NCBI RefSeq assembly: GCF_000204195.1
Contig: NZ_AFBG01000006.1
Span: 1-64,000, forward strand
From: Acidovorax radicis N35
GTDB taxonomy: Bacteria; Pseudomonadota; Gammaproteobacteria; Burkholderiales; Burkholderiaceae_C
Length of the DNA stretch: 64,000 nt
Direction: 5' to 3'
Both the position numbers and the translations under genes were made by a program. Below the pieces are notes generated by a model. That model did no database searches and was not told the origin of the DNA. It saw nothing but the letters and a program-made list of their open reading frames with translations. Positions 40,146 to 49,486 of this stretch are shown one piece after another (positions within the stretch are counted from its first letter, which is position 1; each line of letters begins with the position of its first letter).

Positions 40146-40760
40146 ATGGCTGCTCCAAATCTTGCTGCAACTGTGAACGTGGCAGAAGCACAGATTGCCA
40201 AACTACAAAAATACAGAATTGAAGCGAGCTGTCTCGATGCAAAATATCAGCACATCATTTCGGAAATGATAATGCTGAGATTGTTCTCGGTATTTGAAGA
40301 CGCAGTTGCGGAAATTGCGTTCAAAATTGTGGCTGGAGCAATCTATACCAATGGCAAAATTCCGGCAGTCAGTATAAAAGCAAGACGCTTCTCGGAATCA
40401 AGGGCACTTCTCCTGACATATGGAAGAAGTAAGCCTGAATCCAATTTAAAATGGACCAAAGCGCAGTACATAAAGCAAAGTGTCGAATATATTATTTCAG
40501 TAAATGAAAGTTATATAGTAAACGCTCAAGCGCATGGTCAAATTATTGATGAAATGCGGCGGGTTAGGAATTTTCTAGCGCACAACACAAAAACAGCCAA
40601 AGCCGATTTCAAGGTGATTGTGCGGCAAACCTATGGGGCTAATGTGAGTATTTCAGTCGGCGCATTCCTTACATCCACCCGTCGCTCTAATATATCTAAC
40701 ATCGAGAAATATATGACCGCCTCAAAAGCAATTATTTCATCACTTGCGCGGGGGCAATGA
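40146..40760 (+). CDS. HEPN-domain protein, putative RNase effector
   Basis: 204 residues, mostly helical. The motif RRVRNFLAHNT contains R141-x4-H146, the catalytic signature of HEPN ribonucleases, and a conserved acidic helix precedes it (LFSVFEDAVAEIAF, about 47-59). The pattern resembles the RiboL-PSP-HEPN group. HEPN proteins cleave RNA in toxin-antitoxin, abortive-infection and CRISPR-related systems. It starts one base after the DUF262 stop, so the pair is co-translated. Target and trigger are unknown. Confidence 0.8.
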   Translation: MAAPNLAATVNVAEAQIAKLQKYRIEASCLDAKYQHIISEMIMLRLFSVFEDAVAEIAFKIVAGAIYTNGKIPAVSIKARRFSESRALLLTYGRSKPESNLKWTKAQYIKQSVEYIISVNESYIVNAQAHGQIIDEMRRVRNFLAHNTKTAKADFKVIVRQTYGANVSISVGAFLTSTRRSNISNIEKYMTASKAIISSLARGQ

Positions 40761-40773
40761 TTTAAGCAATTTG

Positions 40774-40787
40774 TAATAATATTATTA
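40774..40787. terminator. AT hairpin between convergent genes
   Basis: TAATAATATTATTA is a perfect 14-base palindrome between the convergent HEPN and msrA genes. It is AT-only, so a weak bidirectional terminator at best. Confidence 0.35.
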
Positions 40788-40808
40788 TAAATCTCTTACA
40801 ACAAGACT

Positions 40809-41345
40809 TTAGCCCCTCAAATACCGCACAAACGTCTTCCTGAACTTCTCCACCTTCGGCCCCACCACAAACGCGCAATATCCTGCGTTGGGGTTGTTGG
40901 CAAAGTAATCCTGGTGGTAGGCCTCGGCCGTGCTGTAGTTGGCCAGCGGCTTCACCTCAGTGGTGATGGGCGCGCCAAACAACTTGTCTTGTGACATCTG
41001 GCGGACCATGTCGTTGGCGATGTCACCGTGCTCGGGGGTTTCGTAATAGATGCCGCTGCGGTACTGCGTGCCCACGTCGTTGCCCTGGCGGTTGAGGGTG
41101 GTTGGGTCGTGGGTGTGGAAGAAGATCTCCAGGATCTCCTCCAGGCTGATCTCATCGGCATCGAACGTCAGGCGCACCACCTCGGCGTGGCCGGTGTCGC
41201 CCTGGCAGATCTGTTCGTAGCTGGGATTGAGGGTGTGGCCATTGGTGTAGCCGCTTTCCACGTCGGTGATGCCGCGCACGCGGTCAAACACGGCTTCGGT
41301 GCACCAGAAACAGCCGCCGCCCAGAGTGATGGTTTGCAAAGTCAT
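40809..41345 (-). CDS. msrA: peptide-methionine (S)-S-oxide reductase
   Basis: 178 residues with the catalytic GGGCFWCTEAVF, the YTNGHTLNPSYEQIC stretch and HAEVV, all standard for MsrA; YHQDYF lies near the C-terminus. The enzyme reduces methionine S-sulfoxide in proteins, with thioredoxin as electron source. AAGGA precedes the ATG at 41345. It is divergent from the tetR of an RND efflux operon. A resolving Cys may be the one in NAGYCAF. Confidence 0.96.
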   Translation of the reverse strand: MTLQTITLGGGCFWCTEAVFDRVRGITDVESGYTNGHTLNPSYEQICQGDTGHAEVVRLTFDADEISLEEILEIFFHTHDPTTLNRQGNDVGTQYRSGIYYETPEHGDIANDMVRQMSQDKLFGAPITTEVKPLANYSTAEAYHQDYFANNPNAGYCAFVVGPKVEKFRKTFVRYLRG

Positions 41346-41380
41346 GGTGGTCCTTGGGTACAAAACCTGAAGATTATGAA

Positions 41381-41409
41381 TTGACGCTCCAGTTCATGCT
41401 TGCTACATT
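41381..41409 (+). promoter_or_regulatory. sigma-70 promoter of the tetR-RND operon
   Basis: TTGACG (41381-41386) and TACATT (41404-41409) with a 17-base spacer. The predicted start of transcription is near 41416, inside the adjacent operator. Confidence 0.6.
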
Positions 41410-41423
41410 ACTAACCGGTCAGT
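41410..41423. promoter_or_regulatory. TetR operator of the first RND operon
   Basis: ACTAACCGGTCAGT is a near-perfect palindrome (one mismatch pair) of the ACTxACCGGTxAGT type common for AcrR-like repressors. It sits at the expected transcription start, so binding should block initiation. Confidence 0.6.
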
Positions 41424-41442
41424 CATTAACGAAATTCATCCC

Positions 41443-42162
41443 TTGTCCCCCACATCCACCCCACCCAATGCCCCTGCTGGCACCAAACGCGAGCGCCGCA
41501 AGGAAGCCCGCCCGGGTGAGCTGCTGGAGGCCGCGCTGGATCTTTTTGTGGAAAAGGGGTTTGCTGCGACGCGGGTGGATGAAGTGGCGGCGCGGGCCGG
41601 GGTGTCCAAAGGCACGCTCTTTCTGTATTTCCCCAGCAAGGAAGAGCTGTTCAAGGCCGTGGTGCGCCACAACATCGCGGGCCGCTTTGAAGAGTGGCGT
41701 GGGGAGCTGGAGTCCTTTGAGGGCAACACAAGCGAACTGCTGCAGTATTGCTACCAGGTGTGGTGGGAACGCATCGGCGCCACCAAGGCCTCGGGCATCA
41801 CCAAGCTGATGTTCAGCGAGGCCCAGAATTTCCCGGAGATTACCGAGTTCTACCAGCAGGAAGTGATTTTGCCGGGGCAGGCGCTGATCCGCCGCATCGT
41901 CGAGCGCGGCATCGAGCGCGGCGAGTTCCGCCCCGTGCCACTGGACTACATCGTGCACGTGGTGCTGGCGCCCATGATCTTCCTCATGATGTGGAAGCAC
42001 TCGGTGGGGGCCTGCATTCCAGACTCGCTGGGCCTGCGGCCTGAGTTGTATATCGAGGCGCAGATCGACAACGTGCTGCATGGGCTGCTGGTGCGGCCCC
42101 CGGCGTCGCCTCCCATCCCCTCCCCTTCCTCTCCTTCTTTGCCGCCCTCACGCGGTACCTGA
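41443..42162 (+). CDS. TetR-family repressor of the RND efflux operon
   Basis: About 239 residues from a TTG start. HTH: FAATRVDEVAARAGVSKGTLFLYFPSKEELF (about 39-70), preceded by a basic arm (TKRERRKEARPGEL). The ligand domain ends in an unusual Pro/Ser-rich tail (about 222-239). It is two bases upstream of the adaptor gene, so it is part of the operon, and its operator lies at its own promoter. It is expected to derepress efflux when bound to a toxic ligand. The TTG start has no close ATG alternative. Confidence 0.9.
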   Translation: MSPTSTPPNAPAGTKRERRKEARPGELLEAALDLFVEKGFAATRVDEVAARAGVSKGTLFLYFPSKEELFKAVVRHNIAGRFEEWRGELESFEGNTSELLQYCYQVWWERIGATKASGITKLMFSEAQNFPEITEFYQQEVILPGQALIRRIVERGIERGEFRPVPLDYIVHVVLAPMIFLMMWKHSVGACIPDSLGLRPELYIEAQIDNVLHGLLVRPPASPPIPSPSSPSLPPSRGT

Positions 42163-42164
42163 CC

Positions 42165-43340
42165 ATGAAACGCTGGATTCTCTGGATGGCAGCAGCCGTC
42201 GTTGTTGTCTTGCTCGGTGGCGGCGTGTGGCGTGCCATGGCGGCGCGGCAGGCGCAGCAAAAGGCGCTGACCGAAGCCACGGCGCAGCGCGCCCAGGCGC
42301 CGCTGCAAGTGGCCGCCGATGAGGTGTTGCCAGTGCGGCGGCAGAACCTCTCGCTCGGGGTGCCGGTGTCCGGGGCCTTGCGCGCGGTGGATTCGGCCAT
42401 GGTCAAGGCCCGCGTGGGCGGTGAATTGCAAGGTCTCACGGTGCGTGAGGGCGACAGCGTGAAAGCCGGGCAGGAAGTGGCCCGCATCGACCCCACCGAA
42501 GCCCGCGCACGGTTGCGCCAGGCGCAGCAGCAGGCCGACGCCGCCAAATCCCAGGTGGAGATCAACCAGCGCCAGTACACCAACAACCGGGCACTGGTGG
42601 ACCAGGGATTTATCTCGGCCACGGCACTGGTCACCTCGCAGGCCAGCCTCGAGGCGGCCCAATCCAGCTACCAGGCCACCGTGGCAGCGGCCGACGTGGC
42701 ACGCAAGGCGCTGGAGGACACGGTGCTCAAGAGCCCCATCAGCGGGCTGGTGGCGCAGCGCCTGGCCCAGCCGGGCGAGCGCGTGGCGGTGGACGCCCGC
42801 ATCATCGAGGTGGTGGACCTGTCGCGGCTGGAGCTCGAGGCACTGCTCAATCCGGCGGATTCGGTCGCGGTGCGGGTGGGCCAAAAGGCGCAACTCACCA
42901 TCGAGGGCATCGCGGCCCCGGTGCCTGCCACCGTGGTGCGCATCAACCCCAGCGCCCAGGCCGGCAGCCGCACGGTGCCCGTCTACCTGCGGGTGGAGCA
43001 GGCCTCCGGCGCCACGCCACTGCGGCAAGGCCTGTTTGTGCAGGGCACGCTGGATACCGGGCGGGCCGACGTGCTGGCCGTGCCGCTGGATGCCGTGCGC
43101 ACCGACAAGCCCACGCCCTATCTGCAAACACTGAAGGATGGCCGCGTGGCCTATGCAGAGGTCAAGACCGGCACGCGTGCCGTGGTGGGCGGCCAGACCC
43201 TCGTGGCGGTGGAAGGTGTGCCCGAAGGCACGGTGGTCATTGCGGGCCGGATCGGCCAATTGCGCGAGGGCACTGCCGTGGCGGTGGCTGCCGCAGCGGT
43301 CCCCACGGCGTTGCCAGCAGCATCCCGCGCAGCCCCCTGA
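42165..43340 (+). CDS. RND efflux periplasmic adaptor
   Basis: 391 residues: N-terminal membrane anchor (about 4-26), lipoyl/biotinyl half (VKARVGGELQGLTVREGDSVKAGQEVARID), helical hairpin (about 115-190), second lipoyl half (LKSPISGLVAQRLAQPGERV), and beta-barrel with RVEQ...LRQGLFVQGTL. It links the inner-membrane pump coded next to an outer-membrane channel, probably the TolC-family protein at 47747. It lacks a lipobox, so it is anchored by a membrane helix. Confidence 0.93.
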   Translation: MKRWILWMAAAVVVVLLGGGVWRAMAARQAQQKALTEATAQRAQAPLQVAADEVLPVRRQNLSLGVPVSGALRAVDSAMVKARVGGELQGLTVREGDSVKAGQEVARIDPTEARARLRQAQQQADAAKSQVEINQRQYTNNRALVDQGFISATALVTSQASLEAAQSSYQATVAAADVARKALEDTVLKSPISGLVAQRLAQPGERVAVDARIIEVVDLSRLELEALLNPADSVAVRVGQKAQLTIEGIAAPVPATVVRINPSAQAGSRTVPVYLRVEQASGATPLRQGLFVQGTLDTGRADVLAVPLDAVRTDKPTPYLQTLKDGRVAYAEVKTGTRAVVGGQTLVAVEGVPEGTVVIAGRIGQLREGTAVAVAAAAVPTALPAASRAAP

Positions 43341-43355
43341 CAGCACTGACGCACC

Positions 43356-46300
43356 ATGTGGTTCACCAAAGTCAGCCTGAAAAACCCCGTGTTCGCCACG
43401 ATGGTGATGCTTGCCATCGTCGTGCTGGGCCTGTTCTCCTACCAGCGCCTCAAGGTCGATCAGTTTCCGAACATCGACTTCCCGGTGGTGGTGGTCACCG
43501 TGGACTACCCCGGTGCGTCACCTGAAATCGTCGAGAGCGAAGTCACCAAGAAGATCGAGGAAGGCGTCAACTCGATTGCGGGCATCAACGCCCTCACCTC
43601 GCGCAGCTATGAGGGCACGGCCGTTGTCATCATCGAGTTCCAGCTCCACATCGATGGCCGCAAGGCCGCTGAAGACGTGCGCGAGAAGGTCGCCACCGTG
43701 CGCCCCTTGCTGCGCACCGAGGTCAAGGAGCCGCGTGTGCTGCGCTTTGACCCCGCCAGCAGGGCCGTGTGGTCGTTGGCCGTGTTGCCAGACGACACGG
43801 CGGGTGCCAAGCCGCGCAGCGCCGTCGAATTGACCACCTGGGCCGAGCAGATCCTGAAGAAGCGCCTGGAGAACGTGCGCGGCGTGGGCGCCGTGAACCT
43901 GGTGGGCGCCACCAAGCGCGAGATCAACATCTACCTGAACCCGCAGGCGCTTGAAGCCTTTGGCGTGACACCCGACCAGGTGGCCACCGCCGTGCGGAAC
44001 GAGAACCAGGACCTGCCCGTAGGCTCCATCCGGTCTCTCGCGCAGGAGCGCGTGGTGCAGATCGATGCGCGCATGGAGCGCCCTGAAGATTTCGGCAAAA
44101 TCATCGTGGCCCGTAAAAACGGGGCCCCTGTGCGGCTGGACCAGGTTGCCCGTGTGAACGATGGCGCGCAGGAGGTCGAGAGCCTGGCCCTGTACAACGG
44201 CCAGCGCACGCTGCTGCTGTCGGTGCAGAAGTCGCAGGGCGAAAACACCATTGAAGTGGTGGATGGCCTGAGCGCCGCCGTGGTGGAGCTGAAAAACCAG
44301 CTGCCCCCTGGCGTGCGGCTGGAGACCATCGGCGACAGCGCCCGCCCCATCCGCGTGGCGGTGAACAACGTGCGCCAGACGCTGATTGAGGGCGCCATCC
44401 TCACGGTGTTGATCGTCTTCCTGTTCCTGAACTCCTGGCGCTCCACCGTGATCACCGGGCTGACCCTGCCGATTGCGCTGATCGGCACGTTTTTGTTCAT
44501 GAACATGTTTGGCTTCACCATCAACATGATCACGCTGATGGCGCTCTCGCTGTGCGTGGGCCTGTTGATCGACGATGCCATCGTGGTGCGCGAGAACATC
44601 GTGCGCCATGTGCAAATGGGCAAAGGCGCCTACGCCGCCGCCATGGACGGAACGCAGGAGATTGGCCTGGCGGTGCTGGCCACCACGCTGTCCATCGTGG
44701 CGGTGTTCATGCCCATCGGCTTCATGGGCGGCATCATCGGCAAGTTTTTCCACGAGTTCGGCATCACCATTGTCGCGGCGGTGATGATCTCGATGTTTGT
44801 GAGTTTCACGCTCGACCCCATGCTGTCGAGTATCTGGCATGACCCGAGCATCCACGCCCACGGCCAGAAGACAGAGCCTGTCACCTTCTACGACAAGACC
44901 ATCGGCCGCGTCACCGGCTGGTTCGACCGAGCCACCGACGCGCTGGCAGAGGGCTACCAGCGCATCCTGCGCTGGTCGCTGGTGCACAAGCTGGCCACGA
45001 TGGGCATTGCGCTGGCCATTTTTGTGCTGAGCGTCTTCATGGTGCCGCTGCTGGGCACCGAGTTCGTGCCCAAGGCCGATTTCTCTGAAACATCGCTCAA
45101 TTTCTATACCCCCGTGGGCTCGTCGCTCGAAACCACCGAGGCCAAGGCGCGGCAGGTGGAAGGTATCTTGCGCGAGATGCCCGAGGTGCGCTACACGCTG
45201 GCCACCATCAACACAGGCAATGCCCAGGGCAAGATCTACGCCAATATCTATGTGCGCCTGGTGGACCGCAAGGACCGCAGCCGCAGCGTGGACCAGATGT
45301 CTGACGTGCTGCGCGAGCGCCTCAAGACGGTACCGGGCATCACCATCACCCACGTGGGCCTGCTCGATGCGGTGGGTGGCCAGAAGCAGGTGGAGTTTTC
45401 GCTGCAGGGGTCTGACCTGCAGGAGCTGGAGCGCCTGACGAAGGTGGTCACCGAAAAGATCCGCGACATCCCCGGCCTGGTGGACCTGGACACCAGCGCA
45501 AAGCCCGACAAGCCCGTGATCGCCCTCGACGTGCGGCGCGAAGTGGCATCCGACCTGGGCCTTTCCGTGGCACCCATGGCCGCATCGCTGCGCACCTTGG
45601 TGGCAGGCACCACGGTGGGCAACTGGCGTGCTCCTGACGACCAGACCTATGACGTGAATGTGCGCCTGGCCCCCGAGGCCCGCACCGCCCCGGCCGACCT
45701 GGAGCGCCTGCCCTTTGCCCTGACGGCCGCCGATGGCACCACGCGCATCGTGCGCCTGAACCAGGTGGCCCGCGTGACCGAATCCACCGGTGCCAACCAG
45801 ATCAACCGGCGCGACCTGACCCGCGAAGTGGCCGTGAACGCCAACGTGGCGCAACGCTCGGCGGGCGAGGTGTCCAATGACATCAAGAAGGCGCTGGAGA
45901 GCGTGAGCTTCCCGCCCGGCTACCGCTACCAGTTCAGCGGCTCCACCAAGAACATGGCGGAATCGTTTGGCTACGCCATCTCGGCGCTGGCCATGGCGAT
46001 CATCTTCATCTACATGATCCTGGCGAGCCAGTTCAAGAGCTTCCTGCAGCCGCTGGCGCTCATGACCTCGCTGCCGCTCACGCTGATTGGCGTGGTGCTG
46101 GCGCTGCTGATGTTCCGCTCCACGCTGTCGATGTTCTCGATCATCGGCGTGGTCATGCTCATGGGGCTGGTCACCAAGAACGCCATCCTGCTGGTGGACT
46201 TTGCCATCCGAGCCCGCGAGGAGCATGTGAACGACGAGGGCCAGACCGTGCCGGGCCTGCCCCGTGCGGACGCCCTGTTGCTGGCCGCCCGCGTGCGGTT

Positions 46301-46547
46301 GCGCCCCATCCTCATGACCACGCTGGCCATGATCTTCGGCATGGTGCCGCTTGCTTTTGCGCTATCGGAAGGCTCGGAGCAGCGCGCGCCCATGGGCCAG
46401 GCCGTGATTGGCGGGGTGATCACCTCATCTTTGCTGACGCTGGTGGTGGTGCCGGTGGTGTATTGCTACATGGACGACTTGGCACAGTGGGCGCTGCGCA
46501 AGTTCGGCCGGGCCCCGGCAGCGCCTAAAATCAAGGGTTTGTCCTGA
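43356..46547 (+). CDS. RND efflux pump, HAE1 family
   Basis: 1063 residues with twelve membrane segments and two large periplasmic loops, as in AcrB-like pumps. The proton-relay acidic pair is seen in [17 protein letters not shown], and the C-terminal half has [19 protein letters not shown]. It exports hydrophobic or amphiphilic compounds using the proton gradient. It follows the adaptor gene by 15 bases. The closest subgroup appears to be the MdtB/OqxB-like branch without its own outer-membrane gene directly after. Confidence 0.95.
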   Translation: MWFTKVSLKNPVFATMVMLAIVVLGLFSYQRLKVDQFPNIDFPVVVVTVDYPGASPEIVESEVTKKIEEGVNSIAGINALTSRSYEGTAVVIIEFQLHIDGRKAAEDVREKVATVRPLLRTEVKEPRVLRFDPASRAVWSLAVLPDDTAGAKPRSAVELTTWAEQILKKRLENVRGVGAVNLVGATKREINIYLNPQALEAFGVTPDQVATAVRNENQDLPVGSIRSLAQERVVQIDARMERPEDFGKIIVARKNGAPVRLDQVARVNDGAQEVESLALYNGQRTLLLSVQKSQGENTIEVVDGLSAAVVELKNQLPPGVRLETIGDSARPIRVAVNNVRQTLIEGAILTVLIVFLFLNSWRSTVITGLTLPIALIGTFLFMNMFGFTINMITLMALSLCVGLLIDDAIVVRENIVRHVQMGKGAYAAAMDGTQEIGLAVLATTLSIVAVFMPIGFMGGIIGKFFHEFGITIVAAVMISMFVSFTLDPMLSSIWHDPSIHAHGQKTEPVTFYDKTIGRVTGWFDRATDALAEGYQRILRWSLVHKLATMGIALAIFVLSVFMVPLLGTEFVPKADFSETSLNFYTPVGSSLETTEAKARQVEGILREMPEVRYTLATINTGNAQGKIYANIYVRLVDRKDRSRSVDQMSDVLRERLKTVPGITITHVGLLDAVGGQKQVEFSLQGSDLQELERLTKVVTEKIRDIPGLVDLDTSAKPDKPVIALDVRREVASDLGLSVAPMAASLRTLVAGTTVGNWRAPDDQTYDVNVRLAPEARTAPADLERLPFALTAADGTTRIVRLNQVARVTESTGANQINRRDLTREVAVNANVAQRSAGEVSNDIKKALESVSFPPGYRYQFSGSTKNMAESFGYAISALAMAIIFIYMILASQFKSFLQPLALMTSLPLTLIGVVLALLMFRSTLSMFSIIGVVMLMGLVTKNAILLVDFAIRAREEHVNDEGQTVPGLPRADALLLAARVRLRPILMTTLAMIFGMVPLAFALSEGSEQRAPMGQAVIGGVITSSLLTLVVVPVVYCYMDDLAQWALRKFGRAPAAPKIKGLS

Positions 46548-46581
46548 TCGTCCCGACACCTGCCTCCCACGGAGAAATTCC

Positions 46582-47295
46582 ATGAACATGCCCCTGAACA
46601 CGTCCGCCAACATCAGCGATCCTATTGCGCAGGCCCGCTACAACATGATCGAGCAGCAGATCCGCCCCTGGAACGTGCTCGACGCCGATGTGCTCGACCT
46701 GCTGGCCGTGGTGCGCCGCGAAGACTTTGTCCCCCCGGCCTACCGCAGCCTGGCGTTCATGGACATTGAAGTGCCCCTGCTGGGCAACGACGCCGAAGAG
46801 GCCGTGCGCCTGGGCCACAGCATGCTGCAGCCGCGCGTGGAAGCCCGCATCCTGCAGGACCTGCAGATCAAACCGACCGACCGAGTGCTGGAGATTGGCT
46901 CCGGCTCGGGTTACATGGCCGCCCTGCTGGCCCACCGCGCCGAGCGTGTGGTATCCCTCGAAATCAACCCCGAACTGGCCGAAATGGCCCGCGAGAACCT
47001 GCGCGATGCGGGCATCCAGAACGCCGATGTGCGCCTGAACGACGGCGCCCGTGACGCCATTCCCGACGGCCCTTTTGACGTGATCGTGCTCAGCGGATCG
47101 GTGGCCCAAGTGCCCACCGCCCTGCTCTCACTGCTGCGCGACGGTGGCCGCCTGGGCGGCATTGTGGGTGGCGAACCCGTGATGCGCTTCACGCTGACCC
47201 GCCGCACCGGTGACCGTTTCGAGACCACGTCGCCCTGGGACACCATCGCACCACGCCTGGTGAACTTCCCCGAGCCGTCCGGCTTCACGTTCTGA
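46582..47295 (+). CDS. pcm: protein-L-isoaspartate O-methyltransferase-like
   Basis: 237 residues. AdoMet loop VLEIGSGSGYMAALLA, then VVSLEINPELAEMARENL and a later VIVLSGSV strand. The N-terminal IEQQIRPWNVLDADVL and DFVPPAYRSLAFMDIEVPL match the Pcm family. Pcm repairs isoaspartyl residues in damaged proteins. Some of these betaproteobacterial members lack the strict TISQPYIVA substrate loop, and here that site reads RLGHSMLQPRVEA, so catalytic equivalence is not certain. Confidence 0.85.
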   Translation: MNMPLNTSANISDPIAQARYNMIEQQIRPWNVLDADVLDLLAVVRREDFVPPAYRSLAFMDIEVPLLGNDAEEAVRLGHSMLQPRVEARILQDLQIKPTDRVLEIGSGSGYMAALLAHRAERVVSLEINPELAEMARENLRDAGIQNADVRLNDGARDAIPDGPFDVIVLSGSVAQVPTALLSLLRDGGRLGGIVGGEPVMRFTLTRRTGDRFETTSPWDTIAPRLVNFPEPSGFTF

Positions 47296-47322
47296 GTCTG
47301 ATTTCATCCTTCGGAGTTCTGC

Positions 47323-47664
47323 ATGATCGATCACGTCCGCCCCGCCCAGCTGTCTGCCTGGTTTGCCGCCGCACCCGAAGGCAGCCAGCCCCTGGTGCTG
47401 GACGTGCGCGAACCCTGGGAGCTGCAGACCGCCAGCGTGCGCGCGGACGGCTTTGAGCTGGTGGCCATCCCCATGGGGGAGCTGGCAGCGCGCCTGGCCG
47501 AGCTGGACCCTGCCCGCCCCATTGCCTGCCTGTGCCACCACGGCGCACGCAGCCTGCGCGTAGCCACCTTCCTGCAGCACAACGGTTTTGAGCAGCTGGC
47601 CAATATCACGGGCGGCATCGATGCGTGGTCGCATGAAAACGACCCCGCCGTACCCCGCTACTGA
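47323..47664 (+). CDS. rhodanese-like sulfurtransferase
   Basis: 113 residues, single rhodanese domain: LVLDVREPWELQ, IPMGEL, and the active-site loop CLCHHGARS with the catalytic Cys (second of the pair), then NITGGIDAWS. It is GlpE-like in size. It lies between pcm and a TolC-family gene, each within 85 bases, so they are probably one transcript. The acceptor is unknown. Confidence 0.92.
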   Translation: MIDHVRPAQLSAWFAAAPEGSQPLVLDVREPWELQTASVRADGFELVAIPMGELAARLAELDPARPIACLCHHGARSLRVATFLQHNGFEQLANITGGIDAWSHENDPAVPRY

Positions 47665-47746
47665 TGGAGGGTCGCACGTGCCGCCTCGCCACCCTCTGAC
47701 CTGTTTCGCTCCCATTTCGAACCGCAGACTCTCCCGAAGGACCCCC

Positions 47747-49081
47747 ATGACACCGCTACGGCCCCGCTCCCTGTCTCTTCTGTCCCTGGCGCTCGGCGCG
47801 GCGCTGAGCGCCCCGGTGCACGCCCAGAGCCTGGTGGACCTCGTGGAATCGGCCCGCACTTATGACACGACCTGGCAGTCGGCCCGCGCCCAGCTCGATG
47901 CGGCGTCCCGCCGCGCCGACCAGGCCCGCGCAGGCCTGCTGCCCAGCGCCGGGCTCACGGCCGGACTCAGCCGCGCCAATGTGGAGCTGAGCCGCCCGCC
48001 CATCGAAAACACCGGCACCACGCAGACCCTGGGCGTGCAGGCATCGCAGCCGCTGTACCGTCCCGCCAACCGCATCACGCTGGAGCAAGGCCAGCGCGGC
48101 ATCGACGTGGCGCAGGCGCAGCTCGACGCCGCCACGCAGGACCTGCTGGTGCGTGTGAGCCAGGCTTACTTTGACGTGCTGGCGGCGCAAGACACCCTGG
48201 CCTTCGTGCAGGCACAAAAAGCTGCCGTGTCGGAACAGCTCGCCTCCGCCAAGCGCAACTTCGAGGTGGGCACCACCACCGTCACCGACTCGCGCGAGGC
48301 CCAGGCCCGCTACGACCTGGTGGTTGCACAGGAAATCGCCGCTGAAAACGACCTGCGCGTGAAGCGCCTGGCGCTGGACCAGCTGGTGGGCATCACGGGC
48401 ACCAAGCCCCAGCCACTGGCGCTGCCCGTGCAATTGCCCACGGCGCAGCCCGACAACGTGGCGACCTGGGTCGATACAGCACGCGACCAGCAGCCCGGCG
48501 TGCGCCAGGCCGCGATCGCGCTGGACATTGCCCGGCTGGAAACCAAAAAGGCCGAAACCGGCCACCTGCCCACCCTGGACCTGCAGGTGGGCTACAACAT
48601 CACGCGCAACCCGAACGGCACCATCACCTCGCCCGGCGTGAACAACCGCACCAACAGCGCCAGCGTGGGCGTGGCTTTTAACCTGCCGCTGTTCGCTGGG
48701 TTCTCGGTGCAAAACCGTGTCAAGGAAACGCTGGCGCTGGAAGAAAAAGCCGCAGCCGACCTCGAAACCGCCCGCCGCAACGTGGCCCAGGCCACGCGCG
48801 CCGCCTTCTTTGGCGTGCAGTCCGGCCAGGGCCAGGTGCAGGCCCTGGAAGCGGCCGAAGCCTCCAGCCAGAGCGCGCTGGACGCCAACAAGCTCGGTTA
48901 CCAGGTGGGTGTGCGCATCAACATCGACGTGCTGAACGCCCAAAGCCAGCTGTTCCAGACCAAGCGCGACCTGGCCCAGGCCCGCTACAACGTGCTGCTG
49001 GGCACGCTCAAGCTGCGCCAGGCAGCAGGCACGCTGACGCAGCAGGACGTCGAGGCGATCAACGCGCTGCTGGTCAAATAA
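47747..49081 (+). CDS. TolC-family outer-membrane channel
   Basis: 444 residues: signal peptide (cleavage near VHAQ, about 22), then two TolC repeats of long amphipathic helices and barrel strands. Landmarks are SLVDLVESARTYDTTWQSARAQLDAA, VSQAYFDVLAAQDTLAF and VGVRINIDVLNAQSQLFQTKRDL, which is typical TolC/type I secretion and efflux channel sequence. It is not a lipoprotein. It may serve the RND pump upstream and other exporters. The ATG at 47747 begins the signal peptide. Confidence 0.94.
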   Translation: MTPLRPRSLSLLSLALGAALSAPVHAQSLVDLVESARTYDTTWQSARAQLDAASRRADQARAGLLPSAGLTAGLSRANVELSRPPIENTGTTQTLGVQASQPLYRPANRITLEQGQRGIDVAQAQLDAATQDLLVRVSQAYFDVLAAQDTLAFVQAQKAAVSEQLASAKRNFEVGTTTVTDSREAQARYDLVVAQEIAAENDLRVKRLALDQLVGITGTKPQPLALPVQLPTAQPDNVATWVDTARDQQPGVRQAAIALDIARLETKKAETGHLPTLDLQVGYNITRNPNGTITSPGVNNRTNSASVGVAFNLPLFAGFSVQNRVKETLALEEKAAADLETARRNVAQATRAAFFGVQSGQGQVQALEAAEASSQSALDANKLGYQVGVRINIDVLNAQSQLFQTKRDLAQARYNVLLGTLKLRQAAGTLTQQDVEAINALLVK

Positions 49082-49117
49082 AGGGGCTATAGGGCAGCAC
49101 GGCGCAGAGCGAGAGAA

Positions 49118-49132
49118 GGCCGGTTGCCGGCC
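49118..49132 (+). terminator. GC hairpin after the TolC-family gene
   Basis: GGCCGG-TTG-CCGGCC is a perfect 6-bp GC stem 37 bases after the stop codon. No T-run follows, so terminator function is only possible. Confidence 0.35.
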
Positions 49133-49258
49133 CTCGGCTATCCGCTACCTGTAGCGAGGAACCTCGCCACAAAGTCCGCTTGCCCCCGAACCCCGGGCGC
49201 TGATTCAGCCAAGCCCAAGCGTTTTCGCAGGTTTGCATCGACGGGGCCTGCGGGTATG

Positions 49259-49382
49259 CGGTCTTTGCAAGATTGCGGGCGGTGCCAAAAACCCGGCAGC
49301 CTTGCTCTGAGAATTTGGTGGCCATGGCGCGGCCAATGCCCAATGAGACACCGGTCACAACGACAACTGGGGAGTTCGACAC
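49259..49382 (-). pseudogene. N-terminal fragment of an SDR gene
   Basis: From a GTG at 49382 the minus strand encodes SNSPVVVVTGVSLGIGRAM, then FSEQGCRVFGTARNLAKT, which is the start of a short-chain dehydrogenase (TGxxxGIG loop, first 40 or so residues). After that the reading has no SDR features; no NNAG or YxxxK follows. This is a truncated remnant at the boundary between the TolC gene and the second RND system. Confidence 0.7.
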
Positions 49383-49486
49383 AGCGCTGGCTCCTTGGGG
49401 GGGGTGGTGGTTATGCAGACTGCTCAGCGGCACACGAGGGCCGTTGGGCACAGTTTCCGGGTCTGCCGACGGGCGCTTTCGCCCGT

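Larger units (their letters stand above)
38935..40800. mobile_element. low-GC island carrying a DUF262-HEPN pair
   Basis: From about 38935 to 40800 the base composition drops sharply compared with both flanks. The island holds only two genes, in tandem with a one-base gap, between zur and msrA. No integrase, tRNA or flanking repeat was found, so the mode of entry and exact ends are unknown. Confidence 0.55.

Noticed and set aside
43518..46226. A 902-codon open frame antisense to the first RND pump
   Set aside because: Shadow frame typical of GC-rich genes; composition is His/Gln/Arg-rich with no domain features, while the plus strand encodes a textbook RND pump.
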